Shown here: in pieces, positions 15,800 to 24,678 of the stretch | Layout of the letters: each line of letters begins with the position of its first letter | How positions within the stretch are numbered: the first letter of the stretch is position 1 | NCBI GenBank assembly: GCA_021298655.1 | Contig: JAJTFK010000014.1 | Location: forward strand, 1-32,686 | DNA length: 32,686 nt | Direction: 5' to 3' | Origin: Cryomorphaceae bacterium | Lineage (GTDB): Bacteria; Bacteroidota; Bacteroidia; Flavobacteriales; Schleiferiaceae | The notes under the pieces: model-generated | What the model saw: the letters and a program-made list of their open reading frames with translations, nothing else | What the model was told of the DNA's origin: nothing | Database searches by the model: none | Made by a program: the position numbers and the translations under genes

Positions 15800-18544
15800 T
15801 TAGCAATCAAAGGTTTCGGCAATCAGGCGGTGCTGAATCTGGTGGGCGGCCTTGTGGGAACCGGTGGCCGGAGCGGCCGAGGCCGGCGGCGACACGCGGT
15901 GCAGCTTCAGGTCGCAGTTCGCCAGCATAAACGTCCAAGCGCCCATGTTGGCGGGCTCTTCTTGGGCCCAAACCAGCTGGACTTCGCTGGGGTACTTCGC
16001 GAGCTCCGCGTGCATTTGGGCCGCAGGCAGCGGGTAAATCTGTTCCAGGCGCACGATGGCCGTGTCGGTGGCTCCGCGCTTGGTGCGCTCGTCGTCGAGC
16101 TCGTAGTACAGCTTGCCCGAGCAGAACACCACCTTCTTCACGTCGGCAGGCTTCACGGTCGTGTCGCCAATCAGCGGCTGGAACGTGCCGGCCGAAAGTT
16201 CTTCCACCGTCGACACCGCCTTCGGATGGCGCAGCAAACTCTTGGGGCTCATCACCACCACCGGCTTGCGGAAGCTCCAGTGCATGCTGCGGCGGAGCAG
16301 GTGGAAGTGGTTGGCCGGCGTCGTGGGGTTGCACACCGCCATGTTGTCTTCGGCGCAGAGCTGCAAAAAGCGCTCGAGGCGGGCCGACGAGTGCTCGGCG
16401 CCCTGGCCTTCGTAGCCGTGCGGAAGCAGCATCAGCAGTCCGTTTTGGGTATTCCATTTGTCTTCGGCCGCGCTGATGAACTGGTCGATGATGATCTGGG
16501 CTCCGTTGGCGAAGTCGCCGAACTGGGCTTCCCAAATCACCAGGGTTTCGGGGCTGGCCATGGCGTAGCCGTAGTCGAATCCGAGCACCGCGTACTCCGA
16601 AAGGTGCGAATTGTAGATGGCGAAGCGGCCCTTCTTGCCGGGCACCGCGTTCATGGGGATGTACTCCTCTTCGGAGTCCTCCATTTTCAGCACCGCATGG
16701 CGGTGGCTAAAGGTTCCGCGCTCGACGTCTTCGCCCGAAATCCGAACGCTAAATCCCTCTTGAAGCAGGGTGGCGTAGGCCAGGTTCTCGGCCATTCCCC
16801 AATCGATGGCATTGCGCTCAAAGACCATGGCGCGGCGGTCTTCGAGCAGGCGCGTGGCTTTGTTCAGGAACTTTTTGCCCTCGGGCAGGGTGGTCAGGGC
16901 CGTGGCCGCTGCCTCGAGCAGGTTCCGCTCCGCTCCCGTTTGGGGAAGTTGAAGCATGGCGTCGCCCGCGGCCGGCGGAAAGGGCGCCCACTCGTCTTCC
17001 ATGAAGGGCACGATGACGTTTTTGGCGATCTGCTTGGCTTCGTCGAAGTGGCCCTCGAGCAGCTGCTTGAATTCGGCCTCCAGTTCCTTCACCATGTTGG
17101 CGTGGGTTGCGCCCTGGGCCAGCAGCTTGGCGTGGTAGATTTCGCGCGGATTCGGGTGGCGGGCGATGGCCTTGTACAGCAGGGGCTGCGTGAAGCGGGG
17201 CTCGTCGCCCTCGTTGTGGCCGTACTTGCGGTAGCAGAGCAGGTCGATGAACACGTCGCGGCCAAAATGCTGGCGGTACTCCATGGCGAAGCGCATCGCG
17301 TGCACCACGGCTTCGACGTCGTCTCCGTTCACGTGAAGCACGGGCGCCAGGACCACTTTGGCCACGTCGGTGCTGTAGGTCGACGAGCGCGCATCGAGGT
17401 AGTTGGTGGTGAATCCGACCTGGTTGTTGATGACCAGATGGATGGTTCCGCCCGTGGCGTACCCGTCGAGGCGCTCCATTTGCACGACTTCGTAGACGAT
17501 GCCCTGGCCGGCCACCGCGGCGTCGCCGTGGATCTGGATCGGAAGCACCTTGGACCGGTCCATTCCGTAGTCGGTGTTGCCCTTGGCCCGCGCGATGCCT
17601 TCAACGACCGCATCCACGGCCTCGAGGTGCGAAGGGTTGGGCGAAATATTGAGCTTTAGGCTGCGGCCGTTGCGGAGTTCGCGGGTGGTCGTGTAGCCCA
17701 AGTGGTACTTCACGTCGCCGTCAAAGCCCTCTTTGTCGTCGAATTCCTTGCCCTCAAACTCGCTGAAAATCTGGCGGGCCGGCTTTCCAAAAATATTGGT
17801 GAGTACGTTGAGTCGGCCGCGGTGGGCCATTCCCAATACCACCTCTTCTACCCCCAGTTCGGCGGCGCGCTGCATCAAAAAGTCGAGACCCGGAATCATC
17901 GCCTCGGCGCCCTCAATCGAAAAGCGCTTTTGGCCCACAAACTTGGTGTTCAGGAAGTTCTCAAAAGCCACGGCCTCGTTGAGCTTGTGAAGGATGTGCT
18001 TCTTTTCGTCGGCGGCCAACGTCGGGTAGTTGTCGTTGGCGTGCACGTAGTTTTGGATCCACTTCACCACCTGCGGGTCGCGGATGTACATGTATTCAAC
18101 GCCGATGGAGCGGCAGTAAATGGCCTTGAGGTGCTCGACGATTTCGCGGAGCGGAGCGGGTCCGGGCAAGCCCACTTCGACCGCGGCCTGAAACACGCTG
18201 TCGAGGTCGGCCGAGCTGAGGCCAAAATTCTCAAGGTCCAAGGTCGGCTTGTAGCTGCGGCGCTCGCGGACCGGGTTGGTTTGGGTGAACAAATGGCCTC
18301 GGGTTCGGTAGCCGTTGATGAGGTTGAGCACCATGAACTCCTTTCGGAGCTCTTCGGGAACCTCCGGACCTACCGGAGCAACCAGCGACTCCAGGTCGTC
18401 TCCGTAGGGACTTCGGGCGAAATCATAGCCTTGAAAAAACGCACGCCACGACGGCTCAACGGAATCGGGGTTCTCGACGTACTGCTGGTAGAGTTCATCC
18501 AAGTAGGCGACGTGGGCGCTGCCGAGAAAAGAAAAGCGATCCAT
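15800..18544 (-). CDS. sucA: 2-oxoglutarate dehydrogenase E1 component
   Basis: The thiamine-diphosphate-dependent decarboxylase of the 2-oxoglutarate dehydrogenase complex. Its 914 residues match the family length. The N terminus has the YLDELYQQY..VEPSWRAFFQG segment typical of OdhA/SucA. Active-site motifs are visible: HRGRLN (241-246), the ThDP/Mg site GDAAVAGQG (340-348) with NN 373-374, and YGHNEGDEP (441-449). It is the first gene of sucA-sucB; the 36-bp gap to the upstream polyprenyl synthase gene contains a TAATTTTG -7 motif, so the pair can be transcribed on its own. Confidence 0.98.
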   Translation of the reverse strand: MDRFSFLGSAHVAYLDELYQQYVENPDSVEPSWRAFFQGYDFARSPYGDDLESLVAPVGPEVPEELRKEFMVLNLINGYRTRGHLFTQTNPVRERRSYKPTLDLENFGLSSADLDSVFQAAVEVGLPGPAPLREIVEHLKAIYCRSIGVEYMYIRDPQVVKWIQNYVHANDNYPTLAADEKKHILHKLNEAVAFENFLNTKFVGQKRFSIEGAEAMIPGLDFLMQRAAELGVEEVVLGMAHRGRLNVLTNIFGKPARQIFSEFEGKEFDDKEGFDGDVKYHLGYTTTRELRNGRSLKLNISPNPSHLEAVDAVVEGIARAKGNTDYGMDRSKVLPIQIHGDAAVAGQGIVYEVVQMERLDGYATGGTIHLVINNQVGFTTNYLDARSSTYSTDVAKVVLAPVLHVNGDDVEAVVHAMRFAMEYRQHFGRDVFIDLLCYRKYGHNEGDEPRFTQPLLYKAIARHPNPREIYHAKLLAQGATHANMVKELEAEFKQLLEGHFDEAKQIAKNVIVPFMEDEWAPFPPAAGDAMLQLPQTGAERNLLEAAATALTTLPEGKKFLNKATRLLEDRRAMVFERNAIDWGMAENLAYATLLQEGFSVRISGEDVERGTFSHRHAVLKMEDSEEEYIPMNAVPGKKGRFAIYNSHLSEYAVLGFDYGYAMASPETLVIWEAQFGDFANGAQIIIDQFISAAEDKWNTQNGLLMLLPHGYEGQGAEHSSARLERFLQLCAEDNMAVCNPTTPANHFHLLRRSMHWSFRKPVVVMSPKSLLRHPKAVSTVEELSAGTFQPLIGDTTVKPADVKKVVFCSGKLYYELDDERTKRGATDTAIVRLEQIYPLPAAQMHAELAKYPSEVQLVWAQEEPANMGAWTFMLANCDLKLHRVSPPASAAPATGSHKAAHQIQHRLIAETFDC

Positions 18545-18560
18545 AATGCGTAATTCCCCG

Positions 18561-18568
18561 CAAAATTA
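18561..18568 (-). promoter_or_regulatory. -7 element of sucAB
   Basis: Reads TAATTTTG on the minus strand, an exact TAnnTTTG match, 16 bases before the sucA ATG at 18544. It lies in the only gap between the upstream gene's stop and sucA. Confidence 0.5.
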
Positions 18569-18580
18569 CGGCCAAAAAGC

Positions 18581-19546
18581 CTAGGATTCGCGGGAAAAAA
18601 GCCACAAAGCGAGTTCCCTCAGGTCGCCCGTCGCGGCACCGAGTTCGCCGGCGCGGTTCAGGGCCTCAAGGGCCCGTTCGTAGTGGTCTTTTCGGCGTTG
18701 CTCGACGTAGGCGCGCACGCCCGTGGCCTCCAAGGCTTCGGTAAGTACTTCGACCCGTTCCGCCCCCTGAAGCGCAAGGGCTTCGTTGACGGACTCCGGA
18801 CTGCGCCGCGCGAGCTCGATCCAGAGCATGGTTTTCTTGCCCTGAATCAGGTCGCCTCCGGCCTGCTTGCCCGTTTTGGCGGGATCCCCAAAGGCGTCGA
18901 GCAGGTCGTCGTGGATTTGAAACGAGGTTCCGAGCTCCAGTCCAAACGAATACAGGGCCTTGGCCAGTTCGGTCGAACCGCCGCCGCTCCGAACCCCCAT
19001 TTCGAGTGCGCAGCCCAGCAGCACGCTGGTCTTGTACTGAATCATGCGCAGGTAGGCGCCTTCTTCGACGGACTCCTCATGCTCAAAATCCATGTCCCAT
19101 TGCTGGCCTTCGCAGACCTCGAGGGCGGTCTGGGTAAATACGCGGTAGAGCTCGGGCAGGGCTTCCTTGGGCGCTGATTCCAAGGCCTTAAAGGCCAGGG
19201 CAAAGAGCGCATCGCCGCTCAGAATTGCGGTGTTGACGCCCCAGCGCTCGTGCACCGTGGCCTGGCCGCGGCGCAGGGGCGCCGCGTCCATGATGTCGTC
19301 GTGAATCAGCGAAAAGTTGTGGAAGCGCTCCACCGCGTGCGCCGCGGGGAGCGCAACCTCGGCCTTGGCGCCGACGGCCTCGGCGCCCATCAACGCCAAA
19401 ACCGGGCGAAGGCGCTTGCCCCCCATGGCCAGAATGTAGCGCTGCGGGGCATAAAGGCGGTCCGGCTGGCGGCCCCACTCGGGCTCGCCCATGGATGCCT
19501 CAAGGGACTGAACAAAAAAGCGTTGGAGGCGTTCGACGGACTGCAT
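18581..19546 (-). CDS. Short-chain polyprenyl diphosphate synthase
   Basis: Condenses isopentenyl diphosphate with allylic diphosphates to make farnesyl or geranylgeranyl diphosphate for isoprenoids (quinones, carotenoids, undecaprenyl precursors). The 321 residues contain the first Asp-rich motif DDIMD (83-87) and the second DDLLD (213-217), as well as the GGKRLRP substrate-binding stretch (42-48). The residue five places before the first motif is F78, an aromatic chain-length stop as in short-chain synthases, and the first motif lacks the two-residue insertion of bacterial type II farnesyl synthases. The exact chain length cannot be settled by eye. It lies 43 bases after rfbA. Confidence 0.9.
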   Translation of the reverse strand: MQSVERLQRFFVQSLEASMGEPEWGRQPDRLYAPQRYILAMGGKRLRPVLALMGAEAVGAKAEVALPAAHAVERFHNFSLIHDDIMDAAPLRRGQATVHERWGVNTAILSGDALFALAFKALESAPKEALPELYRVFTQTALEVCEGQQWDMDFEHEESVEEGAYLRMIQYKTSVLLGCALEMGVRSGGGSTELAKALYSFGLELGTSFQIHDDLLDAFGDPAKTGKQAGGDLIQGKKTMLWIELARRSPESVNEALALQGAERVEVLTEALEATGVRAYVEQRRKDHYERALEALNRAGELGAATGDLRELALWLFSRES

Positions 19547-19589
19547 ACTGCGGGGTGGGGTTGGAAAAGGTGCGCTTAAACGGCTTAAT

Positions 19590-20450
19590 TCAGCGAAGGA
19601 GCGAGCGCAGGTAGGCTCCGTATCCGCTCTTCACCAGCGGCGCAGCGAGGCGCTCGAGCTGGGCGGCGTCGATGAAGCCTTGGCGGTAGGCCACCTCTTC
19701 AATGCAGCCCACCTTCAGGCCCTGGCGGCGCTCGATGATTTGCACGAATTGAGCCGCTTCCATCAAACTTTCGAAGGTTCCGGTGTCGAGCCAGGCGGTT
19801 CCGCGGTCCATGATTTGGACGCTGAGCTCTCCGCGGCGCAGGTACTCGCGGTTCACGTCGGTAATCTCGTACTCGCCCCGCGCCGACGGATTGAGGTTGG
19901 CGGCGATTTCAATGACTTGGTTGTCGTAGAAGTACAGCCCCGGGACCGCGTAGTTGCTCTTGGGCTGGGCGGGTTTTTCTTCGATCGACAGCGCCTTGCC
20001 CTGGGCGTCGAACTCGACCACGCCGTAGCGCTCGGGGTCGCTCACCGGGTAGGCAAAAACCACGCCCCCCTTGGGGTTTGCCGAGGCCTGAAGGATGCTC
20101 GGCATCTGGGTTCCGTAGAAAATATTGTCGCCCAAGACCAGCGCCACCGAGTCGTCGCCGACGAAGTCGCGGCCCAAGACAAAGGCCTGGGCCAGTCCGT
20201 TGGGCTCGTGCTGCACCGTGTACTCAAAGCGGCATCCGAGCTGCGAACCGTCGCCCAGCAGCTTGTGAAACAGCGGCGCGTCGTGGGGCGTGGTGATGAG
20301 CAAGATTTCGCGAATTCCGGCCTCCATAAGGGTGGAAAGCGGGTAGTAAATCATCGGCTTGTCGTACACCGGCATCAGCTGCTTGCTGATGCTGTGGGTG
20401 AGCGGATGGAGTCGGGTGCCGGAACCGCCGGCGAGGATGATGCCTTTCAT
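19590..20450 (-). CDS. rfbA: Glucose-1-phosphate thymidylyltransferase
   Basis: Makes dTDP-glucose from dTTP and glucose-1-phosphate, the first step of dTDP-L-rhamnose synthesis. The 286 residues match RfbA/RmlA length. The nucleotide-binding signature [11 protein letters not shown] lies at residues 8-18, followed by the family patterns [21 protein letters not shown] and LGDNIFYG. The other genes of the pathway (rfbB, rfbC, rfbD) are not in the window, so the gene is isolated from its usual cluster. Its start is only three bases from the stop of the exporter gene, which suggests co-transcription with it. Confidence 0.96.
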   Translation of the reverse strand: MKGIILAGGSGTRLHPLTHSISKQLMPVYDKPMIYYPLSTLMEAGIREILLITTPHDAPLFHKLLGDGSQLGCRFEYTVQHEPNGLAQAFVLGRDFVGDDSVALVLGDNIFYGTQMPSILQASANPKGGVVFAYPVSDPERYGVVEFDAQGKALSIEEKPAQPKSNYAVPGLYFYDNQVIEIAANLNPSARGEYEITDVNREYLRRGELSVQIMDRGTAWLDTGTFESLMEAAQFVQIIERRQGLKVGCIEEVAYRQGFIDAAQLERLAAPLVKSGYGAYLRSLLR

Positions 20451-20453
20451 ACG

Positions 20454-22811
20454 TTATTCTTCGCCTTCCGAAAGATCGGCAAGGGACTTCTCTTGGTCCT
20501 TGGCCGACATGACCTTATCGAGGGTCATGAGCAGCGACGGCAATAAAATTAGGTTGGAGAACATCGCAAAACCCAGGGTCAGCGAGATGAGTAAGCCCAG
20601 CGCTTGAGTTCCGCCAAAATTTGACGCAAGGAAGATGAAAAATCCAGCAAACAGGACAACCGAGGTGTAAAACATGCTCACGCCCGACTCGCGAATGGCG
20701 ACCAACGCGGCGTTACCGATATTGCCTCCGTTGATGTGGAGCTCCTGGCGGTAGCGCGAAAGAAGGTGAAGGGTGTCGTCCACCGAGATACCGAAGGCGA
20801 TCGAGAAAATCAGCACCGTAGACGGCTTAACGGGAATGCCAAACCAGCCCATAATCCCCGCGGTCATGATCAGCGGAAGAAGGTTGGGCAAAATGGCCAC
20901 CACCATCATGCGCCACGAGCGGAAGAGGCCTGCCATCAGCAGGGAAATGACCACGACCGCAAAAATCAAGCTGCTCACGAGGTTGTTGATCAGGTACTCC
21001 GTCGAGCGCAAGAAAATCAAGCCTGCGCCCGAAAACGATACGTCCACCTGTTCCTTATCAAAGTGTTCGTCGGCCTTGGCCTGCACGGCTTCGACCACCT
21101 TGACCATCTCGGGCCGCGGTAGGTCCTTGACCTGCACGGTGATGCGCATGCGCTGGTTGTCTCGGTCGATGAGTCCCGTGGTCAGTGCGCGGTTCACGTC
21201 CTGCTTGCCCGTGGGGAGCAGCGCCGCAATCTGGCGGCGCTCGGATGCCGAGGGAAGCTCGTAGAACTCCTCGCCTCCGCCGTAGTAGGCCTGCCGGCTA
21301 AACTTCAAAAAATCGTTGATGCTCATGCTGCGCGACAGGTTGGGAATGCTGTCGAGCGAACGCTGAAAGGCCTCGGCCTGGCGGAGCACGCTGGATTGGA
21401 ACACGCCGCCCGGTTCCCGGCTGTTGACCACGACCTCGAGCGGAATGACGCCGCCCAACTTGTCTTCAAAAAACGTCATCTGCTGCACCAAGGGGTCGTC
21501 GGGTTGAATGTCGGTGGTAATGTTGCCGGTGGTCTCCATGCGCAGCATTCCGATAAAGCCCACCGCGGCCAAGGTGAGGGCGCCGGCGTAAACCCAGGTG
21601 CGGTGGTACTGGGCTACGCGCTCGAGCCAGCTCACGCCGTCGTTGAGCCACTTCTGCTCCAAATGCTTGTAATGCTGGGGCTTAGGGGCCGGCATCCAGC
21701 TGTAAAGCACCGGCAAAATCGTCATGGAAAGCACGAAGACCACGACGATGTTGATGGTGGCCGCCACGCCAAAGTGAATGAGGGCGTCGCTGGCCGTGAA
21801 CATGAAGGTCGAAAATCCGAGGGCCGTCGTGAGGTTGGTCATGAGCGCGACGCCGCCAATCTTCTTGACCGTGTGCAAAATGGCCAGTTGAACGTCCTGA
21901 TCTCGGGCGTATTCCTGGTGGTATTTGTTGATGAAGAAAATGCAGTTGGGTACCACAATTACGATGAGCAGCGGCGGAATGAGGGCCGAAAAGAGCGTGA
22001 GCTTGTACCCCAAGGCCCCGAGTACGCCAAACGAACCGACCACCCCGACTCCGACCACCACAAGGGCAATGATGGCCGCCCGGGTACTGCGCATCATGGC
22101 AAACATGATGACCAAGGTGACGATTGCCGTGAGGCCGAGGAAGAGGTTGATTTCGGATTTAATGCTCCGCGCATTGACCATCCTCAGGTAGGGAACGCCG
22201 GATATCTGTATGTCAATCCCGGTGCGGCGCTCGAACTTTTTGGCTTCGGCGGTAATGTGGTCGATCATTGGGAAGAACAGCTTGCTGTAGTTCGCCGTAT
22301 CGGAAATCTGTACCGCCATGAGCTGGGTGGTACCGTCGTTGGCGTTGAGAAGGCCCTCGTACACGGGCAGTTCACTCAATTTTTGACGCACCACTTCCGC
22401 CTCTTCGGGCTTGTCAATTCGTCCGTCGCAGATGGGAATGGGCTCAAAGCGGTCGTTGGAGTCCGGACCCAGGTACAGGTCGACGGCGTTGTGCCAGGAC
22501 AATACGCCCTTTACTTCGGGCGTTTGCTCAATGTTGTTCGCCAGCTCAATCCAGCTGTTCATGATGTAGGGCAGGAAGTAGCTGTTGTCGTGGGCGGCCA
22601 AGAAAATGACGCCCCCACTGCCCTGCTCAAAATTCTTGTTGAGCGCGACAAACTCGGTGTACACGCTGTCGTCCTCGGGAAGCATTTTGGCGAAGTGGTA
22701 GCTCACCTCCACATTTCGGCCCAAGTAGGCCATGACAAGCACGTAAAGCACCCAAAACGCCACCACCTGACGGCGGTATTTTTGAACAAAATGGCCGAGT
22801 TTCTCCCACAT
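20454..22811 (-). CDS. RND/MMPL family exporter
   Basis: A 785-residue inner-membrane protein with the symmetric RND layout. One membrane segment lies near residues 18-35, followed by a large periplasmic domain and five to six segments (about 225-420); then a further segment near 440, a second periplasmic domain, and another group of segments (about 625-770). It resembles the MMPL/sterol-sensing-like predicted exporters of Bacteroidota rather than tripartite AcrB pumps: it is shorter, and no membrane-fusion or TolC-like gene is adjacent. Such proteins move lipids or hydrophobic compounds; the substrate here is unknown. The ATG at 22811 (MWEKLGHF) is preferred because a TACCTTTG motif lies six bases upstream and the extended N terminus overlaps the neighbouring gene. 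Confidence 0.88.
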   Translation of the reverse strand: MWEKLGHFVQKYRRQVVAFWVLYVLVMAYLGRNVEVSYHFAKMLPEDDSVYTEFVALNKNFEQGSGGVIFLAAHDNSYFLPYIMNSWIELANNIEQTPEVKGVLSWHNAVDLYLGPDSNDRFEPIPICDGRIDKPEEAEVVRQKLSELPVYEGLLNANDGTTQLMAVQISDTANYSKLFFPMIDHITAEAKKFERRTGIDIQISGVPYLRMVNARSIKSEINLFLGLTAIVTLVIMFAMMRSTRAAIIALVVVGVGVVGSFGVLGALGYKLTLFSALIPPLLIVIVVPNCIFFINKYHQEYARDQDVQLAILHTVKKIGGVALMTNLTTALGFSTFMFTASDALIHFGVAATINIVVVFVLSMTILPVLYSWMPAPKPQHYKHLEQKWLNDGVSWLERVAQYHRTWVYAGALTLAAVGFIGMLRMETTGNITTDIQPDDPLVQQMTFFEDKLGGVIPLEVVVNSREPGGVFQSSVLRQAEAFQRSLDSIPNLSRSMSINDFLKFSRQAYYGGGEEFYELPSASERRQIAALLPTGKQDVNRALTTGLIDRDNQRMRITVQVKDLPRPEMVKVVEAVQAKADEHFDKEQVDVSFSGAGLIFLRSTEYLINNLVSSLIFAVVVISLLMAGLFRSWRMMVVAILPNLLPLIMTAGIMGWFGIPVKPSTVLIFSIAFGISVDDTLHLLSRYRQELHINGGNIGNAALVAIRESGVSMFYTSVVLFAGFFIFLASNFGGTQALGLLISLTLGFAMFSNLILLPSLLMTLDKVMSAKDQEKSLADLSEGEE

Positions 22812-22817
22812 AATGGG

Positions 22818-22825
22818 CAAAGGTA
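22818..22825 (-). promoter_or_regulatory. -7 element of the exporter gene
   Basis: Reads TACCTTTG on the minus strand, in the 19-bp gap after the cyclase gene and six bases before the exporter ATG. It would allow exporter-rfbA transcription independent of the genes upstream. Confidence 0.5.
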
Positions 22826-22830
22826 GCAGT

Positions 22831-23526
22831 TTATCCCTGCTCGGCAGGGAACAAAATGGGCCTGCTCGGAACGGCATCGCCGTGCATCGGCGCCAAGCTC
22901 AGGTTCAGCCGGTAGCACCCGTCGGCGCAGTCCGTGGGAACCTGAATGAGTTCGGTAATGCTGGCTTCGGGGTAGCGGGCTTGACGCAGGTCGCGTGCGC
23001 CCAAGGGCAATCCCCAAAATGCGCGGTGGGCCGCGAGGGCACCGCCGTCTTCTTCGGGGTCGACGCTGGGCAAGTCGATGAGCAGGTGGCGGATTCCGCG
23101 ATCGGCCAACCAGGCAAGGGCCGCCGGCTCCACCGCAGGGGGGTCGGTTCGGCGCCAGTCGCGCTGGCTAAGGTCGCCTTCTTGGGTGGCCAAAATCAAG
23201 GCGTCGTAGTCGGTGGCGGCGGCCGCGCTGGCCTTCAGTTGGTTGATCGTCAGCAGGCGTTCGACCGGAATCCGCAGCACCCGGGCCCGCATCCACGGCG
23301 AAATTCCGAGCTGCACCGCGTGGACCGGTTCGCGCACCACATGGCCCACCGACTCGGTGTGGGTTCCGTGGGCGTGGGGGTTAAAGTGCACGTCAAAAAA
23401 GTTGACGCTGCCGCCTTGGGCCACGTCGCCCACCCAATCGCCCATGCGCACCGCTTCACGGCGCGGACCCTCGATGTACCAGGCTCTGGGGCGTCCGAAT
23501 TCGACGGGAATGCTCAGGTCGTACAT
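22831..23526 (-). CDS. Cyclase/kynurenine-formamidase-like family hydrolase
   Basis: A 231-residue protein of the metal-dependent cyclase family (kynurenine formamidase, arylformamidase and related enzymes). The family motif HxGTHxD appears as H53-G-T-H56-T-E58, with Glu in place of Asp; H51 and H62 nearby may also bind metal. The later ALLIDLPSVDPE-like portion also fits the family. The true substrate cannot be told; it need not be N-formylkynurenine. The window also holds an ALDH8A1-like enzyme that would fit kynurenine degradation, but that lies 5 kb away. The ATG at 23526 is preceded by a TAGCTTCG motif four bases upstream. Confidence 0.8.
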   Translation of the reverse strand: MYDLSIPVEFGRPRAWYIEGPRREAVRMGDWVGDVAQGGSVNFFDVHFNPHAHGTHTESVGHVVREPVHAVQLGISPWMRARVLRIPVERLLTINQLKASAAAATDYDALILATQEGDLSQRDWRRTDPPAVEPAALAWLADRGIRHLLIDLPSVDPEEDGGALAAHRAFWGLPLGARDLRQARYPEASITELIQVPTDCADGCYRLNLSLAPMHGDAVPSRPILFPAEQG

Positions 23527-23530
23527 GCTG

Positions 23531-23538
23531 CGAAGCTA
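23531..23538 (-). promoter_or_regulatory. -7-like element of the cyclase-family gene
   Basis: Reads TAGCTTCG on the minus strand (consensus TAnnTTTG, one mismatch), four bases before the ATG at 23526 and within the 18-bp gap after hemW. Confidence 0.35.
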
Positions 23539-23544
23539 ACCGAA

Positions 23545-24678
23545 TCAGGCTTCTACACCAAACGCGTCGGCGGCCACGGCGTCGGCCCAAAGCCAACCCT
23601 CGCCCTGAAGGCGCCAACCCCGTTCGTCGGAGGCCAGCATCCCCTGGCGGATCCACTTGGTCCAAACGCGGTCCAGGTCGCGCCCCGAAGCCATGGAGCG
23701 GCTTAGGCCTTCTGCGCGGCGCAATTGGGTCAGCAGCTGCTCGTGAAAGCGTTCCTGGTCGCTGAGCACTTCGAGCTCAAACCAACCCGAGCGGCGCCCC
23801 TCGCTCAAAGCCTTTTGGTATTCGGGGTTGCTGCGCACGTTGGCTCGGCGGGTTCGGTGGCCGTCAAAGGAATGCGCTCCCGGGCCCAGCCCCAGGTAGG
23901 GCGAACCGCTCCAGTAGGCGCTGTTGTGCACGGCGCGCCATCCGGGCTTGGCGTAGTTGCTGACCTCGTAGGCTTCCCATCCCTGGCGTTCCAGTTCGGC
24001 GCGGAACCACAAAAAATCCTCGGCCGCGCGTTCATCGCGGGGTGGCTCGCTTCGGCCCGTGGCCACATCGTGGGCCAGTGCGGTGCGCGGCTCCACGGTC
24101 AACGCGTAGGCCGATAGGTGGGGCGTTCCGAGCTCGAGGGCCCGGCCGACCTGTTCCTGCCATTCGCCAAGGCTGCTGCCGGGCAGACCGTATATCAGGT
24201 CAAGGCTCAGGTTGCCAAACCCGGCGTCTTGGGCGCGGCGCACCGCATCTTTGGCATCCCGGCCCCGGTGGGGGCGTCCCATCCAATCCAGGCGTTCGTC
24301 GCGAAAGGTTTGAACCCCTATGCTCAGGCGGTTAAATCCGCCCGACCGCCACAAATCAAGGCGGTCTGCACGGACGTCCTCGGGGTTGACCTCCAGCGTG
24401 CATTCGGCCCCGTCGGCCAGGTCGAGGCGGTCCCGAATCGCGTCATTCAGGCTCAAAAACTCCGCGTCGGGAAGCACGCTGGGCGTGCCGCCCCCCCAAT
24501 ACAGCGTCGCGGTGCGCTGCCCCGAAGGGATGCGGAGTTCCGCCTCGCGCGCCATGGCGGCGACGACCGACGGAATTTGGCGCAAAACCGTAGAAAAATG
24601 AAAATCGCAGTAACGGCATGCGTGCCGGCAAAACGGCACATGCACGTAGACGCCGGCAGACTCGGAGGCCGAACTCAC
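23545..24678 (-). CDS. hemW: Radical SAM protein HemW (coproporphyrinogen III oxidase-like haem chaperone)
   Basis: A 377-residue radical SAM protein, matching HemW length. The iron-sulfur motif CRHACRYC is at C17, C21 and C24, preceded by VYVHVPFC; then come WGGGTPSVL and the LDLIYGLPG stretch typical of HemW/HemN-like proteins. HemW is considered a haem chaperone, not a true oxygen-independent coproporphyrinogen oxidase. The start is GTG at 24678-24676, which overlaps the stop of the upstream sensor kinase by four bases (GTGA). A longer frame upstream lies inside the kinase gene. The overlap means translational coupling with the kinase. Confidence 0.93.
   Translation of the reverse strand: MSSASESAGVYVHVPFCRHACRYCDFHFSTVLRQIPSVVAAMAREAELRIPSGQRTATLYWGGGTPSVLPDAEFLSLNDAIRDRLDLADGAECTLEVNPEDVRADRLDLWRSGGFNRLSIGVQTFRDERLDWMGRPHRGRDAKDAVRRAQDAGFGNLSLDLIYGLPGSSLGEWQEQVGRALELGTPHLSAYALTVEPRTALAHDVATGRSEPPRDERAAEDFLWFRAELERQGWEAYEVSNYAKPGWRAVHNSAYWSGSPYLGLGPGAHSFDGHRTRRANVRSNPEYQKALSEGRRSGWFELEVLSDQERFHEQLLTQLRRAEGLSRSMASGRDLDRVWTKWIRQGMLASDERGWRLQGEGWLWADAVAADAFGVEA

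Noticed and set aside
14567-17659. A 1030-codon open frame on the plus strand opposite sucB and sucA
   Set aside because: It is His- and Arg-rich with no recognisable domain and mirrors strongly conserved genes on the other strand; GC-rich codon usage creates such antisense frames.
21396-22826. A 476-codon open frame opposite the exporter gene
   Set aside because: Low-complexity composition (His, Arg, Gly, Val), no domain; the exporter on the other strand has clear membrane topology.
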